Assembly (NCBI RefSeq): GCF_021789175.1
Contig: NZ_CP084560.1
Location: forward strand, 806,001 to 870,000
Reading direction: 5' to 3'
DNA from: Arthrobacter sp. FW306-2-2C-D06B
GTDB lineage: Bacteria; Actinomycetota; Actinomycetes; Actinomycetales; Micrococcaceae
DNA length: 64,000 bases
Made by a program: the position numbers and the translations under genes. The notes below the pieces were generated by a model that was given only the letters and a program-made list of their open reading frames with translations, was not told where the DNA came from and searched no databases. Numbering within the stretch: position 1 is the first letter of the stretch; each line of letters starts with the position of its first letter. Below are positions 25,331 to 34,675 of the stretch, piece by piece.

Positions 25331-26503
25331 ATGCTTCGTTCGCTGTACTCCGGAATCTCCGGCCTCCGTGCCCACCAGGCCATGCTGGACGTCACGGGAA
25401 ACAACATCGCCAACGTGAACACGGCCGGCTTCAAGGCTTCCTCCACCCAGTTCCAGGACACGCTCTCGCAGATGACCCAGGGCGCCGGCGCTCCGCAGGC
25501 CGAAACCGGTGGCACCAATCCCGCCCAAATCGGCCTTGGCGTTCGCGTGGCGGGAGTCAGCACCAACTTCAGCCAAGGTTCATCGCAGAACACCGGGCGG
25601 GCCACTGACATGATGATCTCCGGCGACGGGTTCTTCATCACCAGCAAGGCCGGCCAGCAGCTCTACACCCGCGCCGGCGCCTTCGACATGGACGCAGCCG
25701 GCCGCCTCGTGAGCCCCGACGGCGGCATCCTGCAGGGCTGGTCCGCCGCCAACGGTGCGGTGAACCTGGGAGGTCCCGTCGGACCGATCGCCCTCTCGCC
25801 CAACACGACGTCGGCCGCCGTCGCCACCACCAAGGCCTCGTTGGACGGCAACCTCCCGTCCGACGCGGCCGTCGGGACGAGCGTCGAGCGCCAGGTCAAG
25901 GTCTACAACGCCGACGGCGCCTCCCGCAGCCTGACCCTGACGTTCAGCCGCGCTGCGGGCGGCTGGGATGTGGCCGGGGCAGACGCCAACGGCGCCACAG
26001 GCAATTCGACGCTCACGTTCACGAACGGTGCGCTGACCTCGGCCGGTGCCATGACCGTCGGCGGTATCACGGTGGACATGTCCACTGTTACCGGCTTCGC
26101 CGCCATGAGCACACTGACGGTCGGCAGCCAGAACGGATCCGAGGCAGGCAAACTGGAGTCCTTCACCCTCGGCGGCGACGGCTCACTCATCGGCTCGTTC
26201 AGCAACGGCAGCAAACAGGTTCTGGCACGCGTGGCCCTTGCCCGCTTCACCAACGCCGGCGGCCTCGAGAAATCTGGTAGCTCGACATACGTGGCCACCG
26301 CGAACTCCGGCACGGCCCAGTTGGGAGCACCCGGCGACGCCGGACTCGGCACCCTGACCGCCGGAGCCCTCGAGATGTCCAACGTGGACCTCTCCCAGGA
26401 ATTCACCAACCTCATCGTGGCCCAGCGAGGATTCCAGGCCAACGCCCGCATCATCACGACGTCGGATGAGGTCCTGCAGGAGCTGACGAACCTGAAGCAC
26501 TAG
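25331..26503 (+). CDS. flgE: Flagellar hook protein FlgE
   Basis: 390 residues. The N-terminal rod/hook signature SLYSGISGLRAHQAMLDVTG then NNIANVNTAGFK and the C-terminal QEFTNLIVAQRGFQANARII are complete, with beta-rich hook domains between. It is the last gene of the rightward flagellar run; flbD-motA-motB, usual next neighbours in Gram-positive loci, are 29 kb away. AGAAAGG lies before the ATG. Distinguishing FlgE from FlgG relies on length and the neighbouring flgD. Confidence 0.93.
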   Translation: MLRSLYSGISGLRAHQAMLDVTGNNIANVNTAGFKASSTQFQDTLSQMTQGAGAPQAETGGTNPAQIGLGVRVAGVSTNFSQGSSQNTGRATDMMISGDGFFITSKAGQQLYTRAGAFDMDAAGRLVSPDGGILQGWSAANGAVNLGGPVGPIALSPNTTSAAVATTKASLDGNLPSDAAVGTSVERQVKVYNADGASRSLTLTFSRAAGGWDVAGADANGATGNSTLTFTNGALTSAGAMTVGGITVDMSTVTGFAAMSTLTVGSQNGSEAGKLESFTLGGDGSLIGSFSNGSKQVLARVALARFTNAGGLEKSGSSTYVATANSGTAQLGAPGDAGLGTLTAGALEMSNVDLSQEFTNLIVAQRGFQANARIITTSDEVLQELTNLKH

Positions 26504-26528
26504 ATTCCCGGGCTGCGCCGAACGCGGG

Positions 26529-26632
26529 TCACGTCACGCCATGCACATTTTTGGCGCCGCGGCACCTCAAGAACCCCGGAATCCCGGGCTTGCCGTCTGT
26601 TGAGGGCGCTGAAAACCTGCTCTGCGTGACGC
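26529..26632. repeat. Dispersed ~105-bp intergenic repeat, copy B
   Basis: Starts TCACGTCACGCC and ends CTGCGTGACGC, with TTTTTGGC and GGAATCCCGGG in the middle, in the same order and spacing as copy A (7051-7157). Non-coding, directly after flgE, at the border of the 29-kb non-flagellar segment. Confidence 0.5.
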
Positions 26633-26653
26633 TGCCCGCTCACAGACACAAGA

Positions 26654-26681
26654 GTGGCCGGCATCCTTGGACGCCGGCCAC
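26654..26681. terminator. Terminator hairpin between flgE and protease gene
   Basis: Perfect 9-bp stem GTGGCCGGC / GCCGGCCAC with a 10-nt loop, placed between two convergent genes. Confidence 0.7.
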
Positions 26682-26703
26682 CCTTCAGACAATTACTGCG
26701 TTT

Positions 26704-27933
26704 TTAGAGTCCGCCGACCCCGTTCGGAGTGCCGACGCCTGTCGGTCCGTCCCATCCGGTGCCGGAAAGGCACCACTGGGTCGTAGAGCACGTGCCCGTT
26801 GAACCCGAGGCGACATCATTGAATTTCCCGGAGTTCGTGTATGGCAGGGAGTTGGCCAGCGCCGTGGAGCTGCCGGTGTTTCCGGAAAGCGCATACATGG
26901 CCGCGATCAAGGGTGAGGACAGGCTGGTCCCTCCGTACTGGGTCCATGACGAGGTGGTGCTGCTACTCGGCGCATACACGGCCAATCCCGTCTGCGGATC
27001 TGCGACGGCGGAGACGTCCGCCGAGGCGCGCTTGGCGCACCCGGTACCGAAGGTGGCAGCTGCCGGCAACGCGGCATTGACACTGGAGCAGCCGGATCCA
27101 GAGCCGGACCAGGCAGACTCGCCCCACCCGCGTGCACTGGTGTTCTTGACCAACGATGTGCCTCCCACCGCGGTGACGTAACTCGAGGAAGCGGGGTAGG
27201 ACGAGCCGGTATACCCGTTGTCACCGGTTGACGCTGTCACCGCGATGCCCGGGTGGTTGTAGTACGTGCCGTAGCTGGAGTCTGCTGAATCGCCGCCGCC
27301 GTAGCTGTTGGAGATCGCCACGACGCCTGGCTGTTTGGCGGCCGTTGCCACGGCCGTACCAAGATCGGTGAGGCTCGCTGTTGTCGCCTGCACTACCAGG
27401 ATCTTGCAGTCCGGACAGGCTGCCGAGACGGCGTCGACGTCGAGGGCCGTTTCGTCGGCCCATCCGGAATTGAACCTGGGAAGCTTGTTGCCGCCGTTTT
27501 GGTCCTTGATGGTGAGGCAGCCGTTGCTGACCGTGCATGCCGGAAGGCCGAACTGTGAGCGGTAAACGCCGAGATCGCGTTCAAGGTTCGGATAGCCATA
27601 GGCATCCACGACGGCGACGGTTCGGCCGCCGGACGTGAGGCCTGCGATGTTGTAGGCGCTCTGGATGTCCGCGGGGGTCTTGCCGGTGGCAGGCGGCGTG
27701 CTTGAAGCGGGCTTGGCTTGTCCCCCCTGCGGCAGGGCCTTGGCCGGGGCCGTTGAATCATCGACGTACTTAAGCGCAAAGCACGACGCATTGCCGGCTG
27801 GGACATCGGCGCAGACCTTCTCCGCATGCCAATTGGCGGACGGAGATGGTTGGGCAACTGCGGCCGGCGCTGTGGCTGAGAACGCACTCAGCAACAGCAA
27901 AAATGCCCCGGAAACGCTAAGGATCTTCTTCAC
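26704..27933 (-). CDS. Secreted S53 (sedolisin)-family serine peptidase
   Basis: 409 residues. The GTG at 27933 has an ideal GGGAGG site 5 nt upstream and opens a Sec signal peptide (KKILSVSGAFLLLLSAFSAT). The catalytic Glu/Asp pair appears in WADETALDVDAVSA, and the nucleophile Ser in GGTSLSSPLIAAMYAL; the oxyanion-type Asp is probably in VTASTGDNGYTG. The long propeptide normal in sedolisins is much shortened here (about 75 residues to TPADIQSAYNI). It likely degrades proteins outside the cell. Single gene, convergent with flgE. Confidence 0.86.
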   Translation of the reverse strand: MKKILSVSGAFLLLLSAFSATAPAAVAQPSPSANWHAEKVCADVPAGNASCFALKYVDDSTAPAKALPQGGQAKPASSTPPATGKTPADIQSAYNIAGLTSGGRTVAVVDAYGYPNLERDLGVYRSQFGLPACTVSNGCLTIKDQNGGNKLPRFNSGWADETALDVDAVSAACPDCKILVVQATTASLTDLGTAVATAAKQPGVVAISNSYGGGDSADSSYGTYYNHPGIAVTASTGDNGYTGSSYPASSSYVTAVGGTSLVKNTSARGWGESAWSGSGSGCSSVNAALPAAATFGTGCAKRASADVSAVADPQTGLAVYAPSSSTTSSWTQYGGTSLSSPLIAAMYALSGNTGSSTALANSLPYTNSGKFNDVASGSTGTCSTTQWCLSGTGWDGPTGVGTPNGVGGL

Positions 27934-28229
27934 GAAACCTCCCTGAGGAACAATAAGATCCGATTTGACAGGATAGTCAACTCGGCGTGACAAGCTTCGC
28001 ACCAAACGCCACTATTGTCACCCATGTCACATCCACCCCCGCGGTCTCATGCGCCACCGGGGAGATTCGCAGTTGGACTACCGGTAGTTGCTGCAAGGCC
28101 TGTGCTCGCCCGGACGCCGATCACTTGCTCGCCGCGGCGGAGCCGGCCGGTCCACCGCCGACCACGCAACAGGAAGTGTTCCAAGATCGTGGAGCGGGTG
28201 TGGCTTCGGGTTCTCCGGGCATCCCTAGC

Positions 28230-28898
28230 TCACCTCATCAACCGGCTGAGGCCGTCAAGGATGAGGTTCAGCCCGAAGTCGAACTCATCCCCAAAGTCGT
28301 AGCCAGGTTTGAGGACGTGTTCGGTGGCAATCTCGATCATGTGCGGATACTGCCCGGACGAAAATCGTTCAACAATCGGCGCTGTGATCTCAGGGGCGGC
28401 GTCCCGGCCGTCAAAGGGCAATGCGGCTTCCTGGAGCGCGAATCCGTAGATGTAGCTGTCGAGCAGGGCGTAGGCATGGGCCGTCATCGGGACGGAAAAA
28501 CCCCCTGCCCTCAAAGTCGCGAGCGTCGCTTCGTGGTGGCGCAGGTTGGCTTCGCCCGGAGAAGAGCGGCTCTCCAGCAGTCCGACCGCCCACGGATGGC
28601 GTTTGAGCGCGCTGCGCACCCCGTGCGCCCGTCGGTGCATTTCCTCCCGCCAATCGCCCGCGGGGGAGGGCAGTTCGATTTCGCTGAAGACCATGTCCAC
28701 GATGCCATCCAGAATCTCATCCTTATTGGCCACGTAATAGTAGAGCGACATGGGCTTGGTTCCCATGCTTTGGGCGAGCGAGCGGATGGTCAGCGCTGCG
28801 ATTCCGGACTCGTCAGCGAGATCCACAGCGCAGCCGAGCACACGTTCGCGGCTCAGCGGAAGGCGCCGTTGGGGGAGCGGCTGGGCAGCGTCCGGCAT
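28230..28898 (-). CDS. TetR/AcrR family transcriptional regulator
   Basis: 222 residues. The N-terminal HTH (SRERVLGCAVDLADESGIAA ... MGTKPMSLYYYVANKDEIL) is of the TetR type with the TetR_C-like C-terminal ligand domain. GAGGAG precedes the ATG. It is divergent from the oxidoreductase gene; the shared gap carries two GTAC-N3-GTAC palindromes, so it probably represses both genes until a small molecule binds. Confidence 0.9.
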   Translation of the reverse strand: MPDAAQPLPQRRLPLSRERVLGCAVDLADESGIAALTIRSLAQSMGTKPMSLYYYVANKDEILDGIVDMVFSEIELPSPAGDWREEMHRRAHGVRSALKRHPWAVGLLESRSSPGEANLRHHEATLATLRAGGFSVPMTAHAYALLDSYIYGFALQEAALPFDGRDAAPEITAPIVERFSSGQYPHMIEIATEHVLKPGYDFGDEFDFGLNLILDGLSRLMR

Positions 28899-28942
28899 AG
28901 GGACTCCTCGGGTTTCTAGCGGTTGGTAAAGGGCTCTAGCGA

Positions 28943-28984
28943 TTTAGTACATTGTACGATATTCTCTTTAGTACAGCGTACGAA
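28943..28984. promoter_or_regulatory. Twin GTAC-N3-GTAC operator
   Basis: Two copies of TTTAGTAC-N3-GTACGA (palindromes at 28947-28957 and 28971-28981), start-to-start 24 bp, between the divergent TetR and oxidoreductase genes. Likely cooperative TetR binding. Confidence 0.7.
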
Positions 28985-29020
28985 AAGCTGCGCACCCCCC
29001 ATGTCTCGAAAGGAACGGCC

Positions 29021-30100
29021 ATGACCTCTGCCCAGCATGCTGCGGAGACTCCAATGTCGGGCGGCTCGTCGGGCGGCTCGTCCGCGGCGCAGCCGCATGC
29101 GTCCGTCACGATGCGGGCCATCGTGCAGGAAGCTTATGGCTCAGCCGACGTCCTGCACATGGCGCAGATTCCGAAACCGAACATCGCCGAGAACGAGGTG
29201 CTGGTCCGGGTCCACGCCGCAGGACTGGACCGCGGGACCTGGCATGTGACCCGGGGCCTGCCTTACGCGCTGCGCCTGGCTTTCGGCGTCCGGGCCCCGA
29301 AAAACCCTGTTCCCGGGTTGGACCACGCCGGCACGGTCGTGGCGGTCGGAGCTGCGGTGACCCGGTTCGCCGTCGGGGATCACGTCTTCGGCGTCGGAAA
29401 GGGCTCCTTCGCCGAGTACGCGAGGGCCAGCGAAAGCCAGCTCGCGCTCAAGCCCGCGAACATCAGTTTCGAACAGGCCTCGGTGGTTCCGGTTTCCGCC
29501 TGCACTGCGCTGCAAGCTCTCCGTACTGCGGGCCAGCTAGCGCCCGGACAAAAGGTGCTGATCCTTGGCGCCTCGGGCGGAGTAGGCAGTTACGCTGTTC
29601 AGCTCGCCAAAGCAGCCGGGGCCGAGGTCACAGGCGTTTGCAGCACAGCCAAAATGGACCTGGTGCGCTCGCTCGGCGCCGACCACGTCCTCGACTACGC
29701 CACGCAGGACTTCGCCGACGGCACTGGACGCTTCGATCTGATCCTGGATATCGCCGGTAATCCCACACTGGCACGCCTCCGCCGGGCACTCACCACCACC
29801 GGCACTGCCGTCATCACCGGCGGTGAGGAAGGCGGCTCCTGGACGGGCAGTATCGACAGGCAATTCCGGGCCTTGGCGCTGTCCCCGTTCATCGGCCAGC
29901 GGCTGACGATGGTCATGGGGACGCAAGGCGTTGCGGACCTCGAATACCTTGCCGGGCTGCTCGACGCCGGAACCCTCACCCCGACCATCGACCGCAGCTA
30001 TCCTCTGGAACAGGTTCCAGACGCCATGCGCTATTTCGACGCCGGCAAAGTGCGGGGCAAAATCGCCATCATCATCATCCAAGAAGCCCAAGGCCACTGA
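29021..30100 (+). CDS. NAD(P)-dependent MDR oxidoreductase (quinone-reductase-like)
   Basis: 359 residues from the ATG at 29021, preceded by GAAAGGA. After a polar, Ser/Gly-rich leader of about 25 residues comes a medium-chain dehydrogenase/reductase: VLVRVHAAGLDRGTWHVTRG, PGLDHAGTVVAVGAAVTRFA, and the nucleotide-binding GASGGVGSYAVQLAKAAGAE. The catalytic-zinc ligands of true alcohol dehydrogenases are not obvious, so it is closer to quinone oxidoreductase-type enzymes. Probable target of the divergent TetR regulator. Confidence 0.86.
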   Translation: MTSAQHAAETPMSGGSSGGSSAAQPHASVTMRAIVQEAYGSADVLHMAQIPKPNIAENEVLVRVHAAGLDRGTWHVTRGLPYALRLAFGVRAPKNPVPGLDHAGTVVAVGAAVTRFAVGDHVFGVGKGSFAEYARASESQLALKPANISFEQASVVPVSACTALQALRTAGQLAPGQKVLILGASGGVGSYAVQLAKAAGAEVTGVCSTAKMDLVRSLGADHVLDYATQDFADGTGRFDLILDIAGNPTLARLRRALTTTGTAVITGGEEGGSWTGSIDRQFRALALSPFIGQRLTMVMGTQGVADLEYLAGLLDAGTLTPTIDRSYPLEQVPDAMRYFDAGKVRGKIAIIIIQEAQGH

Positions 30101-30147
30101 AACAGGCACTTGCAGTACCCGTTTTAGCAGGCACTCCCACGAGGACG

Positions 30148-30177
30148 CGGGGACTGGTTTTCTTGAATCAGTCCCCG
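30148..30177 (+). terminator. Hairpin with T tract between oxidoreductase and cupin
   Basis: 9-bp stem CGGGGACTG / CAGTCCCCG, 12-nt loop, followed by TTTAG, 11 nt before the cupin ribosome site. It may terminate or attenuate read-through. Confidence 0.6.
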
Positions 30178-30196
30178 TTTAGCGAAAGGAACCACG

Positions 30197-30613
30197 ATGA
30201 AACTCGTACCCCCTACTCCCACGGCCAAAGCCCCCAGGGAGAGATTCACGGGAGATGTCTACCTCGATCCCCTCCACAATGGCGAGGCGCCCTCGCGCCT
30301 CGTGGCGGCGATGGTCCGCTTCACTCCCGGCGCCCGTACGAACTGGCATTCCCACCCCCTTGGCCAGACCCTGCACTGCACCGATGGCATCGGTTTCGTT
30401 GCTACCCGGGATGGCAGTGTGCTCCTCATGCGCGCAGGAGACACGGTCCACACGCCGCCCGGCGAGGAACACTGGCACGGTGCCACCCAAGACAACATGA
30501 TGTGTCACCTGGCTTTGGTGGAGCACGACAACGGGGAGAGCGCCACGTGGCTTGAACCCGTCAGCGAGCAGGCCTACGAAGCCGCGCATGCCCTAGTCCG
30601 CACCAAACACTGA
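30197..30613 (+). CDS. Cupin domain protein
   Basis: 138 residues, one cupin barrel. Metal-binding motifs are NWHSHPLGQTLH (first cupin motif) and PPGEEHWHG (second). Proteins of this size commonly accompany oxidoreductases and act as small dioxygenases or stress proteins. AAAGGAA is 5 nt before the ATG. It lies 96 nt after the oxidoreductase in the same direction, so co-regulation is likely but a hairpin lies between. Confidence 0.88.
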   Translation: MKLVPPTPTAKAPRERFTGDVYLDPLHNGEAPSRLVAAMVRFTPGARTNWHSHPLGQTLHCTDGIGFVATRDGSVLLMRAGDTVHTPPGEEHWHGATQDNMMCHLALVEHDNGESATWLEPVSEQAYEAAHALVRTKH

Positions 30614-30692
30614 GTTCCCGGCCCGCCCGCGTACAGCAAACTTGCAGCTTCTGTCCGGTTCCCGCACTGTGTTCCGGTTCTATCCTGAGGGG

Positions 30693-32267
30693 GTGGAGCA
30701 GCATACGGAGTCTGGGAGTGGCGAGCGGGAACACCGCGAATCCCACTTCGGGGTGAGCCGACGTGGGTTCCTGAGCGGGGCCGGGATGGCAGGCGCCGGA
30801 TTGCTCGCCGGACTCGGCATCGCCAGGACAGGTGTGTTGCCCGGGGGAACGGCCCCGGTCAGCGCAGCTACTCCGACGCCGGTGGCGTCGCCCTCGCCGT
30901 CGGCGGCCAGTACGGCTTCCGCCCCTGCAATCCGCAGCTTCGTTTCCACCGCTTTGACTGCTGCCCGCGTTGCCAGCTGGGCTACCGGGCCTACGGGCGC
31001 CGGCCTCCTGTTAGTGGGACCGATGGGCCACGGCACCAACGGGCTGATCATGGACAACCACGGGGAACCGATATGGATGGAACCCACAGGTTCCGGCGTG
31101 ACGGACCTTCGCGTGCAAGCCTTCGAAGGCCAAGCGGTACTGACTTATTGGACTGGAATCGGAAGCGGTGGCCACGGTGCAGGAAAGGGCGTCATCAAGG
31201 ACGTCCACTACCGAACCGTGGCCGAAGTCAACACAGGCAACGGGCTGCAAGCGGATCTGCACGAATTCACCGTCACCCCCGCCGGTACGGCGTTGATGAT
31301 CTCCTACCCGACCGTCCGGCATGACCTGACGTCGGTGGGCGGACCCGCGCAGGGCTACATGTTTGACTGCCATGTCCAGGAAATCGGCATCCGTTCCGGC
31401 AAGGTCCTCTTCGACTGGACGGCCTCGGACCACATTGACCTGACTGAGTCCTATCTGCGCCCGTCCGACAACCCCAAGGCCGACGGTTCCGACGCCACGA
31501 AAGCGTTCGATCCGTTCCACCTCAATTCCGTGGACGAGAGCGGGGACGCCCTCCTCGTTTCGTCTCGCCACACGCACACCGCCTACTTGATTGGCCGTTC
31601 GGATGGGAAGATCCGCTGGCGTTTGGGCGGGAAACGCAGCGACTTCTCGATGACTCCGGAATCTGTGTTCGCTTGGCAGCATGATGTTCGGCGCCGGCCC
31701 AACGGCATCATCAGCATGTTCGACAACCATTACAACCAAGGCACCACCGGGACATCGCGGGGGCTGCTCCTCGCCGTCGACGAACAGGCGCGCACCGCCG
31801 TCGTCAAGCAGGAGTTCAGCAGGGGCGGCCACCGGGGCGACGCCGAAGGGAACCTGCAGTTCCTGGATAACGGGCATGTCCTGGTGGGCTGGGGAGCGGA
31901 CCCCGCCGCCACGGAATTCACTCCCGATGGGAAAGCCGTGTTCGAGGCGACCGGACTGGGCGACGCCTCCTACCGCACGTACCGCTCGCCGTGGACGGGC
32001 CGCCCGGACACCGTCCCTGACCTGGCATCGGTGCCCGGCAACGGGTCCACGATGCAGCTCTACACGAGCTGGAACGGTGCAACCGAGGTTGCCAAGTGGA
32101 GGTTCCTCACGGGAACGGGCCCTGGGTCCTTGTCCGAAGCGGTGACGGTCCCGCGTCGAGGCTTTGAGACGTCGACGGCGGTGGCCGCCGCGCCGAGGGC
32201 CGCCGTCGAGGCTTTGGACAAGTCCGGCAACGTTCTGGCGACGTCGACGGTCATCGCCACTTCCTGA
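30693..32267 (+). CDS. Tat-exported arylsulfotransferase-family protein
   Basis: 524 residues from the GTG at 30693. Residues ~18-45 form a twin-arginine signal (VSRRGFLSGAGMAGAGLLAG), followed by a Pro/Ser/Ala linker. The rest is beta-propeller-like with DLHEFTVTPAGTALMISYPT, FHLNSVDESGDALLVSSRHT and WQHDVRRRPNGIISMFDNHY, the motifs of the ASST-like (Arylsulfotran) family. Such proteins transfer sulfate between phenols, but many actinobacterial members are uncharacterised. TATCCT lies 6 nt before the GTG, fitting a leaderless mRNA; a TTG at 30642 is an alternative. Confidence 0.85.
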   Translation: MEQHTESGSGEREHRESHFGVSRRGFLSGAGMAGAGLLAGLGIARTGVLPGGTAPVSAATPTPVASPSPSAASTASAPAIRSFVSTALTAARVASWATGPTGAGLLLVGPMGHGTNGLIMDNHGEPIWMEPTGSGVTDLRVQAFEGQAVLTYWTGIGSGGHGAGKGVIKDVHYRTVAEVNTGNGLQADLHEFTVTPAGTALMISYPTVRHDLTSVGGPAQGYMFDCHVQEIGIRSGKVLFDWTASDHIDLTESYLRPSDNPKADGSDATKAFDPFHLNSVDESGDALLVSSRHTHTAYLIGRSDGKIRWRLGGKRSDFSMTPESVFAWQHDVRRRPNGIISMFDNHYNQGTTGTSRGLLLAVDEQARTAVVKQEFSRGGHRGDAEGNLQFLDNGHVLVGWGADPAATEFTPDGKAVFEATGLGDASYRTYRSPWTGRPDTVPDLASVPGNGSTMQLYTSWNGATEVAKWRFLTGTGPGSLSEAVTVPRRGFETSTAVAAAPRAAVEALDKSGNVLATSTVIATS

Positions 32268-32294
32268 GTCCGGCTCCCGCGTCGCCCGACCGGG

Positions 32295-33746
32295 TTACGG
32301 CAGGAGGTGTTCGTGCGCGGCTGCCTCCAGGGCATCGGCCTCTTCCTTGGCCATGCGGGTCTCTGCCTCGACGTCGATGCGCCGGGTCATCAGCCAATAC
32401 AGCCCGGCGGAGACGGGGAGCCCGATAAACAGGGAGATGTCGGCGCCGTCAAGGGCGTGGGCTATGAACCCGACGAAGAGCTTACCGGCCGAGAAGAAGG
32501 GGATCATCAGCACAAAGCCGACCAGGTAGGAGATGATGCCAGGCCAGCCCCAGCGTCCGTAGATCCCGTCCGGCTTGAAGATCTCCGCGATGGCGTAGTG
32601 GCCCTTGCGGACGATGAAGTAGTCGGTGAGGTTGACCGCGGTCCACGGAATGAAGAAGTACAGCACCAGCAGCAGGAAGTCGTTGAAGTTGGCGAGGAAG
32701 TCGGCCGAGGCAAGGTTCGCCAGGACCACGGAAATGAGGGCGGTGATGGAGATCGTGATGATCCGGAGCCTCAGGGTCGGCCGGATTTGCCGGACACTGT
32801 CGATGGACGATATGAGGGTCAGCGAACCGCCGTACATGTTCAGGGCCGTCACGGAAAGCAAGCCCAAGGCGGCGACGAACAAGGCGATGCCACCGAATCC
32901 GCCGAAGAGCTGGTCGGCGGTGGATTTGATCGAGCCGATGGTTTCGAAGTTTTCCCCGGCTGCGGCACCGATGTATGCGCCCAGGAACATCACCCAAATA
33001 CCGCCAAGGGCGCTGCCCCAGAACGTCCAGCGGAAGGTGCCGCGCCCGCTGGACGGCGGAAGGTAGCGGGAGTAGTCCGAGACGTAGATGGCCCAGGAGA
33101 TCTGGTAGCCGGCCGCGACCCCCAGCTGGCCCAGGAACGGCACCAGGTGGAAGTCGGCCAGGTTGTATGCGCCGGCGGGTATGACCAGCTTGACGGCTGC
33201 AATGGTGAGCAGCGCAAGCATGATGATGGTCAGGTAGGTCAGGTAGCGCTCAAAGGCGTGGATGAGGTCGTAGCCGAACAAAGCGATGACGACGGCAACA
33301 ATGGTGACTACCCAGAACCAGAGGTTTTGGGACCCGACGTTGACCGATTCCTGGATGGCTTGGCCTGCCAGGATGGTGTTGAAGATGTTGAAGCCCGCGT
33401 ACTGGAGGTAGGCGAAGAGCCAAACCAGCAGGGCGCCGATGTAGCCGAATTGCGGCCGGGACTGGATCATTTGTGGCAGGCCGAGTTGGGGGCCTTGCGA
33501 GGAGTGCGCCGCCATGAAAAGCGTCCCGACGAGCACGCCGATGGCGATCGCGAGCAGCGACCAGATCAGGTTGCCGCCGGTGGTGATGCTGATCAACCCT
33601 ACGGCCAGGGTGGCGATCTGGGCATTGCTGACAAACCACAACGGCCCGATGTGCGAGACCTTGCCGTGCCGCTCGTTCAATGGAACGTAGTCGATCGACC
33701 GGACCTCCAGTCCGCGGCCCGATCCTTTGTCCGTGGTAGTGCTCAT
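32295..33746 (-). CDS. NCS1 family purine/cytosine-type permease
   Basis: 483 residues with about 12 hydrophobic segments. NCS1 signatures are the N-terminal SIDYVPLNERHGKVSHIGPL, QGPQLGLPQMIQSRPQFGYI, and SDYSRYLPP. It would import a nucleobase, allantoin, hydantoin or related ring compound. The ATG at 33746 has AGGAG upstream. It is the last gene of a leftward run of amidase-permease-amidase-permease. Confidence 0.9.
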   Translation of the reverse strand: MSTTTDKGSGRGLEVRSIDYVPLNERHGKVSHIGPLWFVSNAQIATLAVGLISITTGGNLIWSLLAIAIGVLVGTLFMAAHSSQGPQLGLPQMIQSRPQFGYIGALLVWLFAYLQYAGFNIFNTILAGQAIQESVNVGSQNLWFWVVTIVAVVIALFGYDLIHAFERYLTYLTIIMLALLTIAAVKLVIPAGAYNLADFHLVPFLGQLGVAAGYQISWAIYVSDYSRYLPPSSGRGTFRWTFWGSALGGIWVMFLGAYIGAAAGENFETIGSIKSTADQLFGGFGGIALFVAALGLLSVTALNMYGGSLTLISSIDSVRQIRPTLRLRIITISITALISVVLANLASADFLANFNDFLLLVLYFFIPWTAVNLTDYFIVRKGHYAIAEIFKPDGIYGRWGWPGIISYLVGFVLMIPFFSAGKLFVGFIAHALDGADISLFIGLPVSAGLYWLMTRRIDVEAETRMAKEEADALEAAAHEHLLP

Positions 33747-33828
33747 GGCGTTTCTCCTTCGATGCGTGGGTGCATCTTGACTTTGGTTTAGCACAGAGTG
33801 GGGCGGCCTAGAAGAGCTCGCGAGATTC

Positions 33829-34629
33829 CTAGACGAGCCGGTGGTGCCGCCAGGTGGGGAATTGGTCCCGGGCTGCCTGGACGGCCTCCGGTGTTAGGTC
33901 CAGCGTCGCGGTGGCCGGCTCGGTGCCGAGGCTTTGCAGGACAGTTCCCAGGGGGTCAATGAGCATGCTGTAGCCGATGGACACGGGCGGAGTCTGGGAG
34001 ACCGCCGCCACGTACACGCCGTTTTCTATTGCCCGGGCCTTGGCCAGTGTGGCCCATTGCTCGGTCTTGGCTGTGCCGGGAACCCACGAGGAGCAGACGA
34101 GGAGCACCTCGGCCCCGGAACCGGCCAGGATGCGCGCCAACTCGGGGAAGCGCAGGTCGTAGCAGGTCATCAACCCGAAGGTCATGCCGCCGCAGGAAAA
34201 GGTGACGGGCACTGGTTCCGGGGCGGGTTTGATGTAGTCCGATTCGCGGAATCCTTGGCAGTCAAACAGGTGGATCTTCCGGTAGCTGGCGAGGCGGGAA
34301 CCGTCCGGACCGATGGCCACCAACGTGTTGAAGGCCCGATCAGGTTCTCGGGACGCTTCCCGTTCTCCGGATGCTTCCAGGAGGCCCGCGACGACGGCGA
34401 TCCCGTTACGCGCCGCCGTCGCGTAGAGCTTTGAGGCCACCGGCCCGTCAAGGGGTTCGGCCATGTCCACGAAGCTTTGGTCCACCCGGCTTTTCTCGTA
34501 CGTCGAGTACTCAGGGAACACAATGAGGTCGGAGCCCTCGCGGGCGGCCCTGGCACAGTATTCCGCGATGAGGTCGAGGTTACGGTCGACGTCCGTGCCG
34601 GAATCGATCTGGGCTAGGGTGATGCGCAC
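33829..34629 (-). CDS. Nitrilase-superfamily carbon-nitrogen hydrolase
   Basis: 266 residues. The Glu-Lys-Cys catalytic triad is visible in VFPEYSTY, SYRKIHLFD and MTCYDLRFPEL. The pattern RKIHLFD...CYDLRFPE is that of the omega-amidase/Nit-type branch, so hydrolysis of a small amide is likelier than of a true nitrile. GTG start with CGAGGA upstream. Placed between an APC permease and an NCS1 permease. Confidence 0.88.
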   Translation of the reverse strand: MRITLAQIDSGTDVDRNLDLIAEYCARAAREGSDLIVFPEYSTYEKSRVDQSFVDMAEPLDGPVASKLYATAARNGIAVVAGLLEASGEREASREPDRAFNTLVAIGPDGSRLASYRKIHLFDCQGFRESDYIKPAPEPVPVTFSCGGMTFGLMTCYDLRFPELARILAGSGAEVLLVCSSWVPGTAKTEQWATLAKARAIENGVYVAAVSQTPPVSIGYSMLIDPLGTVLQSLGTEPATATLDLTPEAVQAARDQFPTWRHHRLV

Positions 34630-34675
34630 GCAGTCCTCGTTTCTCTGTGTTCCGGCAGCACGCTGTGATCTGTCG

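Noticed and set aside
27934..28229. Possible small gene between the protease and TetR genes
   Set aside because: Frames there lack a ribosome site and domain; nothing supportable was seen.
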